A DNA stretch of 64,000 nt from Branchiostoma lanceolatum. Taxonomy: Eukaryota > Chordata > Leptocardii > Amphioxiformes > Branchiostomatidae. Numbering within the stretch: position 1 is the first letter of the stretch; each line of letters starts with the position of its first letter. This document shows, piece after piece, positions 1 to 10,500 of this stretch. The position numbers were made by a program, and so were the translations under genes. The DNA lies in the NCBI RefSeq assembly GCF_035083965.1, contig NC_089736.1, positions 2,061,001 to 2,125,000 on the forward strand, given 5' to 3'. The notes below the pieces were generated by a model. That model saw nothing but the letters and a program-made list of their open reading frames with translations. It had not been told where the DNA came from and did not search any database.

Positions 1-85
1 TGACATGCTGTTTTCTTTAAGGCATGCAATGTTTATTTGCTGATAATGGCAAGTCTGTAAACTAATGAGCGTTTTTGTTGTGTAG

Positions 86-1053
86 GGGTGGTGTCCGGAA
101 CAGGTATATGGATAACTTTGAAACGCTGCTGGAAGTAATGGAGGCATCCTGGTCACTCAGGCTCCTCATGACGGTCACTAGCGACGTCACACCGACCCTG
201 TGGGCTCAAGGCATGGGGCGCCACTCCAGGGACGAAACCGAAAGCATCGTGGAGAAAGATCTAAAGGCCCTCTCAACTTTTCTGGGTAAATATATCACTC
301 TTATTCTGCATAGAGTTTTAACTGTAAATGCCAACACAATAAATTGGACTTACCCAAATTTTCGACTGAACAGCTACAGTCTTTGTCAAGGAATGAACCA
401 TCCACTGCTTGTGACGTCACATTATGCAGATAAGACACGTGACTCGGTGAGCAGTGGATCATATGTTGCAGAAAGTCTATGGCGCCCCCCGTCTCTGTTG
501 AGGGATGGTTGTAATGCCCGGATGTATATGGACTCCTTAATCCCTCTAGCAAAAAATTCATTCCTTGACAAAGACTGTAGCTGTTCAGTCGAAAATTTGG
601 GTAAGTCCAATTTATTGTGTTGGCATTTACAGTTAAAACTCAATGCAGAATGACTTCTACCAACACAGATGAACTTTCAAGTGAATATCACTCTTATATT
701 TTAATTGAAACCTTTAAATAACCTGCCTGTCATCACCGATTTCTCATGCAACAATGCCATGTTGGATACCACATTTCAATTCTTGCTTTTGTTGCCTTTC
801 TGTCCAGGTACTAAACCTTACCTGATGGGCGATGAGCCTACCGAGGCGGATGCAGCCATCTTCGGTCAGCTGTCTGAGGCTCGTTGCACTTACCCTGGGA
901 CCTAGCTGGAGAGGCTTGTCACTGTAGACTGCCCCAACCTTCAGGCCTACATCAACCGCATGAAGAACCGCTACTGGCCAGACTGGGACGAACTGACTAA
1001 CAAAGATGTACCTATATCTGTAGTTAAGGTAATTTCAGACCGATTCCTCTAAA
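86..1053 (+). pseudogene. FAXC: FAXC-like gene, 3' end, with in-frame stop (partial)
   Basis: The last two visible coding exons of a failed-axon-connections / metaxin-like GST-fold protein. Exon 86-285 follows a TGTAG acceptor and ends at GGTAAAT. Exon 808 onward follows TGTCCAG. Joined in phase they read ...LSTFLG-TKPYLMGDEPTEADAA..., which resembles the GST C-terminal region of FAXC proteins. A TAG at 903-905 interrupts the frame, yet the same frame continues with family-like sequence (LERLV, CPNLQAYINRMKNRYWPDWDE) up to a TAA near 1050, or to a possible donor at 1029. The TAG would be CAG (Gln) by one transition. Either this copy is a pseudogene, the allele carries a nonsense change, or the base is a sequencing error. 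Earlier exons lie left of the window. I am fairly sure of the fold and less sure of the exact orthologue. Confidence 0.6.
303..652 (-). mobile_element. Penelope-like element fragment, foldback
   Basis: Arms of about 90 bp (303-394 and 561-652) are nearly perfect inverted copies. The part between them, read on the minus strand, encodes [20 protein letters not shown] followed by a YDPLL-type segment. This is the conserved end of the GIY-YIG endonuclease domain of Penelope-like retroelements. The sequence ATATCACTCTTA occurs just left of the element (about 291-302) and again near 686-697, so the inserted unit may extend to about 686. It lies in the intron of the FAXC-like gene. The reverse transcriptase part is absent. 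Confidence 0.6.
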
Positions 1054-1300
1054 CAAAAAACACCTGTCAGGCTTTGACTACTTTACCTGTAATTGAGATA
1101 ATTCCATCCCGATTTCTCGAATCTAAAAAGCGAAATCACACCTGTGGCATTAACTGTTGGTTGTATGAAGGTTTTATGTATAGATTAACATAAAAATTCA
1201 TATGTAAAAATAATCATTGAATAAACAAGGAATGATGTTCAGCAGTTGTCATACACGGGTTAACCGACTAAAAGATGAATGTTGAATGAAGGTACATGTA

Positions 1301-2381
1301 ACGTTGGGTAACATAAATTCGCGGGGTACTTAAATTCGCGATTTTTAGAAACGGTGTATTTTAGGGATATGTGCTAGATGCAAAATCAGTTATAACGCCA
1401 GCAATGCAAACCGGATAGACTAACGTATTCAGAACACTGGCTGAAAAGCTTCGATAACCATGCATTAGAAGGTGGCGACGTCAAAAACTCTCCGTCCCTT
1501 ATTGACAGAGTCTGAGGGCTTCGTGGGAGAATCACTCTGCACGGTTGTTCGCTGGTTTATAAGACAAATGTCACATCTCCTGCCTGCTAAACACAATTAT
1601 TTACAAGACAACTTATTACAATCTCTTTTGCTAACCTGCAACTGGATTCTAAGTGTGATCAATCATCAAAACTCCTCTTTGTTGCTACAACCTACGGCAC
1701 GTGTATTTTCCCGCCGCCATATTATTACCCAGAATCCTGTCGTCAAGCAGACGACAAAGGTTTGTGAGGAACACTTTTTTGTCTAAATGCTGCGTATGAT
1801 AGTGGACTGAAGACGATATTTTCCTCAAATTTTGCTCCTAACACAACAAGGAACACATGGACATAGTAATATAACCATTACTACGGCATCCAGCTAACTT
1901 TCCATGAATAATGTACACGTTGCCATGACGGTGGGGATCGACTTTGAGTGACGTTCTACCGACTCAACAAACGGGATGTTACCGAAGGCCCGATGCGTGC
2001 GGTACGGCCGTTTTTTCGTGTATTTTTTTTATACTTGGACACGTCTATATCCATAGCACTCTCCTCAAGCCAAGGATGGAACGAATAGCTGCTGTATAAA
2101 ATGTAATTAGCGGTAAGATATTCAAGACGAATCTTCTCTCCCGAAATAATGTTCACACCTGTCCGACAACACCGTCATTGTGCGTGCGGCGGACGGTAGT
2201 TTCAAGTTGAAATATTATGGTGTCAGCACGACTAGATACAAAATCTACCATATATATGATTAGTGCAAAGATAGTACATGATACTGACAGAATAATAGAA
2301 AAAAAGGATGGTTTATTGTTCTGCTAGATTGATTTCAGTCAACCATTATCGAAAAAATGGCGAATTTATGTTACCCAACGT
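1301..2381. mobile_element. Non-autonomous DNA transposon with 22-bp TIRs
   Basis: The left end ACGTTGGGTAACATAAATTC and its exact inverse at 2360-2381 bound a 1081-bp segment flanked by TA on both sides (1299-1300, 2382-2383), as in TA-targeting superfamilies. The inside has only short open frames with no recognisable transposase, so it is probably a deletion derivative. Confidence 0.65.
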
Positions 2382-2597
2382 TAGTCTCTAATCAACGATT
2401 GATGCATATAGTTAATAGATGATATGATGAATGAGTAAAGAGCCTGTGTCAGTGTGAATTATAAGATCGTATGCGTAGATTTAGATGTCCAGAACTACAG
2501 TCAAACCTGAATTGGGTTAACTATGTAAAAGTGGGCGGACTGGAGGCTGTTGACTGCTCCAAGGTTGACTGTACATGTGGTACTAGCCCTCACTCAT

Positions 2598-2755
2598 GCT
2601 ACTGCCCCATTTCCAAGCCGGGGCCCAGCCGGGTTATTTGCGAAAGCGAAAAGTTTTTTTTTTAACGTTTTGTGTCTTTTGTTGTCTTTTATGTCTTATT
2701 TTTCGTTCCCATAAGCTGCCCGGCCGGGCCCCGGATTGGTAAATGGAACCGTAGC
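2598..2755. repeat. GC-rich foldback repeat
   Basis: The sequence around GCTACTGCCCCATTTCCAAG followed by CCGGGGCCCAGCCGGG pairs imperfectly with GCCCGGCCGGGCCCCGG...TAAATGGAACCGTAGC about 100 bp later, with a T-rich loop. Probably a short MITE. Confidence 0.4.
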
Positions 2756-3199
2756 ATTATCCGGGCTGGCACCCCTGTGTGACCATTAGGGCTATAGATG
2801 TGCTCCACCCTATACACTTGACTTGGAGGTGTAGGTAGACATGCATGTGATTTTTCTTATCAATTTCGAATGCAACGTTTACATAATTTCGCATTCATAA
2901 ATCATGTAGACTGTATGTTACAATAACAACAAATCATTATGTATACATGTAGTCAAGTTTGTATTGTATACATATGTGTTGTGACTAGTTGTAGTGCGAA
3001 AATGACACGTTAAACGCCAATATCCATTTTTTGCCTCCCTCTCCATTTGGTCTGAGATTGTGAGTTGCTGAGATTTCTATCAATCCTGCAAGCTAGTGAA
3101 GCAGAAATGTTAAATCTAAGAAGTTATTAAGATTGCAGCAAGAACCTTACTTGCCGTATATTCATACACAGCCTATATTACAGGGAAGACTTACATTAT

Positions 3200-3345
3200 G
3201 TACACTACTTCACCCGGGTTAAAATGAGTACCTAGCTTCGGCAAAGGACGTCCTTAGCGAGCACGTAAAAGAACCCATTACACTTATCGAAAAGAGAAGG
3301 TGTCCTTAACCAGGTGTGAGCGGATCAAAAAGTAGTGAATCTGTT
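3200..3345 (+). repeat. SINE fragment (body shared with 39865-40275)
   Basis: Shares the strings AATGAGTACCTAGCTT, GTAAAAGAACC and ACTTATCGAAAAGAG, in the same order, with the fuller tRNA-headed SINE at 39865-40275. The tRNA-like head is missing here. Confidence 0.55.
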
Positions 3346-4521
3346 TTGATATGCAGCTTGTACTCTCCACTACAAACCTGGTATATTACACCATCGGACA
3401 GTTTACTGGGTATGCAGTACAAACAGACATTTATGTAGGGCGTGTTTATGTAAAGTTAGTAATTATCTGTACGCTGCCGGACTTTAATCTCGGGGGCCCA
3501 ATGATCCACATTGAGGGGGCGTGATGTGACCTGTAAGATAATCTTTATTTGCACTCATGTCTGAAGGCTTACATAGTTGAAATAAATGAATTTCATCATA
3601 AACTATTGTGGCGTTATATTTTGACAATAAAATTGTGATTGTGCGCTCTTCTTCCCGTGCGTGAGGAGGGATGTATGTAGCGCCGGGCCGACAAATAAAA
3701 TCTATAAAAAAGATATTAAAAAAACAAGAAGAAAACAACACCGCGTACATAAACAAAACTCTGGATACTTATCGAGAAATATTGTTGACATCTCTGTGTT
3801 AAGTTTTCTTTTCATAGACGTAGCCTGGAATCCATACCCTCGGTGCCTCCCGGATATCTCTACGGCACTGTGAGTGACCCTCACCCGCCCAGACAGCTTA
3901 GCCCGCCCGGGGTGTTGTTTACGGCCTTAGATTAATTAGTTCGGCACCGGAAAAGTAGGATGGCAGCCAGAGGTAGAAAGGCCATCAGAAACTGACTGGC
4001 CCGGTAAAACACCACTAAGCCGACCCTAGAGACTGGGACCAGGCTACATAGACGCGGAACCAATCACATGTTAGAGCGTAATTAATACTTGGACAAGACA
4101 GCCAGAGCGCGTGTGCCGTCCCCATCACAGACATTTGTGGATCGTGACTAAATGTCGCATATTTTGCAGCAATACGTACGAGTACTAGTATTTCCAATGC
4201 AAATGATAGCTGTGAGCATGGATACCTTTCTAATCACCTTTTGTCTGTATTGCCGATTCGGTTCAGATTACCGAATGTTTTTACAATCTTTTACAATTTG
4301 AAACATTTTGCATGGCTGGTTGTGTGAATCTGAACCAGCAAAACGTTATACCGCCATAGGAATGTTTTATGTAAATTTGCTTGTTTGTTTGCTTGTTAGT
4401 TAGTTTGTTTTATTGATGTTTACGACAACAGTAACAGGTGTCCACACTTTTGAATGCTCTAATTTTACCTGCTATTACCCATGAAGCTCCGCGCCGACTT
4501 CCTGGTTGGAGCAGAATCAAA

Positions 4522-7500
4522 ATGGCGATCGTCAGCGGTCAGCTGTGGGTGCAGGTCTGCCTTCTAGTCTTTCTCACCGCCGTCCAGATACTAGCAGGGT
4601 AAGCCTCTACACTGTCGACTGTAGAGAACACATGCTTTAATGTGATGGCAAAGTTTGGCCGTGTTTTCTTGAACCGATCCGGAGAAATCTGTGTTTTTGT
4701 GTGGCGTGTATATTTTGGCGTGGTGAGAGTTGCGGTTTTCAAAACGCCGGGTGGGGAGGGGGGCTAGACGATAAACTGACTTCCTCACAAATTATGAAAC
4801 GCTTTCCTTCTTTTTTTCTCTGAATGGTCATACGGTACATAGTGATGTTGCTTAATGCAATAAGAATATAGTCCGCACTCCTCCCTTGAATTCGTAAAAA
4901 GTCGTATAATTTGGATGTTATGTCCGACTGTGAAAATGTCAAAATCTTTTGAAGCCAAACCGTGACTGTCCTGTAAAATTTACTCTGCTACTTGGCCATA
5001 CACTTGTTAAACGCAAGGCTCTGTCAGGCAGAAATAATTTTTAGTAATTCTACATATATTTTTTTGTAAATTCAAAGGATATTGGTAACAGATTGGTCTG
5101 AAAAAATACATGTATCCAAAGACAGAAAATTATGTTACATCCATGATGAGTAAAGTGACTCGAAAACACAGCATTTGATTCTTATAGCCATACCTTTCTA
5201 ATCTCATAGACTGAGTCCTGAAGGAGCTATGACTGTTCTCAGTTGAAGCATACTGAAAATAGGGCAGACCATCTGGTAAGACACACACCATACTTATGAG
5301 ATATATTTTGTTCATTTATGTCCTGGCAGGCGGGACTTTTATAAGATTCTGGGTGTGCCCAAAGACGCCTCGACCAACCAGATCAAGCGCGCGTACAGAA
5401 AACTGGCCATGCAGTACCACCCTGATAAGAACCAGGGCGACCCAGAGGCAGACGAGAAATTCCACGACATCGGGGCAGCGTACGAGGTACGACAAATAAA
5501 CTGTCTACAAGATAGCAGAGATTGTACTACAGCCATTATAAACCGTCTTCAGAAGTTCAGACAACCATTGCAAGAGTGGTTTGCCTTTAATTTAAACTTA
5601 ATGGTTTCAGTACTTGATGTGGGAAATTATGATAAGGAAAATTTTGTTTCTGGGCAATAAGTTTCTGTATGTAGACAGCTGGATCCAGTTAGCAAGGTGG
5701 GAGGGGCGAGACAAGTGGTTTGTAACTTGTGTATATGGCCTCAAAATATCCACTTGATAATACAGATTTGTTGGGAAGTTGGTCACGTGTGTATGACTAT
5801 GAGAATGGGCATTTAGAGGTACCTTAAATGCACCATTGAGACTACGGAAGAATCTAGAAACAAGGGTTGTTATAACATTTTGAATAGTAATACATATTTT
5901 TCTGAGTAACCGGAACATTTTGTTTGGCACCTGTTTTGATAAATGGATATAAAGTGATTTCTAGCAGTAAGAAGCCTAAAATGACTCTTACTTGGTTGGG
6001 AATATGGCTTTACTTAAAATCAGACCGAAAGAAATTGTGACAAATGCAAGTAGCGAGTTGTGACAGATTTGCACATTGGCTACAGTACAGGGAGACCCAA
6101 CACAGCCACATGTGTTCTCATTCACATGTAAATCAGCTGGGTGTTGTGGCTGTCTCTGATTGGTTAGCAGCTGGGGGTGAAAGGTCGTGGGGATTGACTT
6201 CCTGATTGTGGTGGCGGGACCTAAACCTCCTTGGTTTAAAGGGATCCTGTTTATGTAACCAATTGGATAAAGGGATTTTTATGTTGTTGAATGATCCAGT
6301 TTTTGTTGAGTAGTTGTAGGATTTCAATGCTGTTGTTTCTAGACATATATAGAGGAAACAATATGATATTACTGTAGGTCTATGGGCACTACTAGTAATG
6401 TACAATGTAGCCATTACTAACAGTGCAATAGTGAATAGAGAAGAGAAGTAACTTGGAACCACAAAAATAAGACAAAATGGACATAGATAGGAAACAATTA
6501 GACAATCCACTTATGTCAGGGTTCTTTTTCTTAACACTGCTGAATATGGTGACCTTATGTCATTGATTATGTACTTTGACAGGGCTTTATTACAGCAGAA
6601 CAAACTTTCCCATGTTAGCTTGCATAGACAACATAGCGGTATATCCACTGTACAGTGTTATGCAAGCTATCTTAAGAATTAAGAAGAGTAAGTTCTTAAT
6701 TGCCATGCTAGCTATAGTATAGCAATCCATACTATAGATTTTGTGCTTTTCCTGTAGTTAGTTTCAAAGCCTGTCACTGGCAGTCTAAATGTATGTATGG
6801 CAATACAATGGGATGCTCATAGTTATATGACATAATACAAAACAAAAGGATGGTTTTTAGCCATCATACCTACATTTGCTGTTAATTGTTCTTGGTGATT
6901 TAAGAGTAAGATTATGTAATTCAGCCAGTTTTATAAAAATGGTGTTTTTATTTGGCTGCAATGTTGTTTTAGCATTCTTATGTACTGATCTGTGAGTAAA
7001 CTTATCTGTGAAAAATTCTAAACCAATTCGTACCTGCTGTTGAGTATCCCATCCTGCCCCTGCCGCAGGTATTATCAGACGCCGACAAAAGGAAGACGTA
7101 CGACAGACATGGGGAGGAGGGTCTGAAGGAGGGGTCCAACTTTGACCCCTTTGGAAGCTTCTCCAGGTGAGAACTTTTTATTTAACTTCTCAAGATTTCA
7201 CAATACTTTATGATATATGACTAGCCAATTAACAAAGCAAGGATTAGGAAGCATGTGGTCTAAGACCTGTTTCTTTAGTTTTTTTCATGTTGATTTATGT
7301 GCGCAGTAATTTCCTGCCAGTTCCATTGATATACATAAGTAGTTGTGGGAAAGAATGCACCTGACTGCCATTCCAGTGTACAGAATGCAAACACTTTGAG
7401 ACAATTAAAAGTCTTTAGGAACACCAGATTACTATTGTATAACACATGGGCAAGACTTACATTATATATATATATAGAGAGAGAGATAGTAATATGGTAA

Positions 7501-10500
7501 TTAATGTCCATTGTTAGCTGAAAAGCTCCAGCACTATTTGAACAAACTTCGAAGTCTCCAAAGAATCCTGTAGATCATGTAACTCCCATTAACACTGCAT
7601 GTTGCATATATGTGTAGACATGTTTAACATTATTTCTCATATATATAATCCAAACCATATCTTACCCAATGCATCTCGCTTGCATGTATAGGCACTGCAG
7701 TTGGTGCATGTTTGTTCTTCAAACTGATTGTTTTTGCCATCTTATTTTTTGTAGTTTAATTTGTTTAGAAAAGACTGGCATTGTCTGTCTTAAACCATTG
7801 TTGTATACATGATATAGTTTTTAGTTTACTTTTTGTTGCAAATGAGTGTGATTAACATTAACCAAATGTCTTGCCAGTACCTTATAGAGGTACATGTAAT
7901 TCAAATATTTTCCTTTCTTAAATGTTTTTTTATTAATCCCTTGAGTTACGTGTGTGTTTACTTTATTCCATGTTAACATCATTCACAATTACAAAGTTTT
8001 GTTTTCTCTGCTGTTCAGCTTCGTAGAGTCAGGTGGTTCAGTAAAACACTAGTGCATACCATAACCCTCACTTAACACAACATAATAATATAGACGAAAG
8101 GTCTTTTACTCAAAGCTTTGGGGTGATGGGTGGGAGACTTTTGCTGAAAAAATGAACACTTGACTGCAGTCCCCTGCTCTAAGCAACAATATCACTTATT
8201 CAGTTCTGATGAAAAATACCATAAAAATGATCATATTCATAGTGAGAAGACACAAAACGCATCACGTATGGTTCAGTCCTGATCGGCAAAATTAGAGTGC
8301 TTTACAATTCAGGCTTTTGGGGGGCTTATGATGGAGGTGAGCCACAACAAACTGGGTACGAAACTGATATGCAGCTGCAGTGCCCTGTGTCTGTGAAGCT
8401 GGTGTGTTATACCTTGGAAGACATACTGCATGTATGTCCTTGGTTGTACGCTGTAGTTATACAAACACAGACACCATTGCCATCAGAAAAAAAGCTGTCA
8501 AGAATCAGACTTCCGAAGTAAAGCTCTAAAGAGTTCCTTCCTGTAGTTTTCACCACCACCTGACTTTACCTCCCTGGACCAGTCTGTACATGTGGGTTCC
8601 TCCCGTGGCTGACCGTGTTGTCGTCTGTCCGTCTGTTACCCCCTGCAGCTTCTTTGGTGACTTCGGGTTCAGTTTTGGTGGTGGAGGTCGGCGGGGTCAC
8701 GATCACCAGGATATTCCCAAGGGAGGGGACGTTCTCGTGGACTTAGAAGTGACGTTAGAGGAGTTGTACACGGGGAATTTTGTAGAGGTAACCATGTTTG
8801 TGTTGATGTTGCTTGTTATGATGTGCACATGTCATTGTCAGCCTTCATCAGGGGGGGAGAGGAGCAAGAAGGGGTCTGGTTTGCCAAGACTGAAAACTTC
8901 ATTTCATTTTAAGAAGAATCGATTTAAGAACTTTGAAAGAGGAAAAATTCGTAGAAATCATTAAGGGGGTTACTGATAACAAATACAGCATGGGGGAATC
9001 TAATTTTTCTTTCATCAGCATCAGTCTTGCCCTCCCACACACCCAGGGTTTACAGTGACAGGTGCATATTTAAATCCTAATTCTCTGTGCACCCTTTTCC
9101 TTTCCCCCACCCCTCTGCTGGTCTCCCCATATCAACCCCCTTCCCCCTGCCCCTCCCCCTCCCCCCTGCATGCTGCAATATCTCCTGCAGTTTTTTTGGT
9201 GATTTCTTCACCGATGACGATGATTTTTTTGGCCAACACTATGACGAAGTGCCGAAGGGCGGAGATGTGCTCATCGACCTTGAAGTCACCTTGGAGGAGT
9301 TGTACAATGGGGATTTTATAGAGGTAACCTGTAAACACGACTTCACAGTAGCTGTTTTTTTCTGGTGCTCTTTGGATGAGTTGGTTATCAGGTAGATTCA
9401 TCACACATACTCTGGTCCACACTTTCGAAAATGAATTTGTCGATGACACATGCTATTGCCATTGAGACTATTTACAGGACACCACTGAGCATTAATAGCC
9501 ACAAGACTGGCCTTGTTGGCACATGTCTGACAATGCAAGTGACATGTATATGTCAGGGTACAGATTGCAATCTAGTAGAGATCCCAATCAAAAGTTTCCA
9601 TCAAAAGACTCCTTTTCGTTCAGAGTCTGTAAGATTTAAGACATTACCTAAAAAAAATATTGTAAGATTCAAATGTATGTCCAACAATAGTGTACCTCTT
9701 TTAGAATATGCTTATAGCCTTCCTGTGAAAAATGAAGATAAAATCCTTGCTAATCCAGTTAACTGTGTTGTAAGATCATCAGGTATAAGCCGGTTGCTAT
9801 TTATTCTGTCCAAAAGTGATATTCATATGCTTCTGTTAGACTGTCAGTGATCATAGCCTTTCTGTGAAGGTAAAAAGTTAAAATCCATTTTCCGTACTTT
9901 TTTGCTAACTGAGTTTACTGTGTTGTTAGGTCATCAGGTATAAGCCCGTTGCTAAGACAACCAAAGGCATGCGGAAGTGTAACTGTCGGCAGGAGATGAA
10001 GACGACCCAGCTGGGACCCGGCAGGTTCCAGATGATGCAGGAGACCGTGTGCGACGAGTGCCCAGCTGTCAAGTAAGGACTCAATTACATACTGTATATG
10101 TACAATAGATATTGTAACAAGTATCAAGACAATCCATCCTGGCATTCTCGAGTTATCGTGTTCACAGACAGACACACACACACACAAACACTAACCAAAG
10201 TATAACCTTCTAGGCGAAGGTAATAAGTCAAGTAAGCATAGACTAACATCTATATGTAACTGGTGAATAGTCACAAAGCTTTACGCACTAATTCTGTACT
10301 TAGCACGGTGTGCTGATTGCCAGAAGCTATCAAATAAGTACAGAATGACATCCATGTAACATGTAAGTGTCACATAGCTTTTATTGCGAACCAGTTCTGT
10401 ATTTAAAATTGGCCCTGTCAAATAATGTTAAGCAATGAAGCTCAGGGCCGATTCATTCACTTGGTCTTCTAAAGTACTAGTATGTACATGTATACATCAT

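Larger units (their letters stand above)
1054..4521. other. Intergenic spacer, repeat-rich, no gene seen
   Basis: No exon series or known domain was recognised. The spacer holds a TIR element (1301-2381), a GC-rich foldback (2598-2755) and a SINE fragment (3200-3345). The last 35 bases before the DNAJB11 start codon contain an ETS-like CTTCCTGG (about 4497-4505) and no TATA box close to the start codon. Confidence 0.6.

Noticed and set aside
3822..4051. Possible MITE between TAGCCTGG and CCAGGCTA
   Set aside because: Pairing does not extend beyond about 12 bp, so it is too weak to call.
9431..9850. 139-codon plus-strand frame in DNAJB11 intron 4
   Set aside because: No similarity to known domains. 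It spans the relic exon 5 junction and has no coding-type neighbours.
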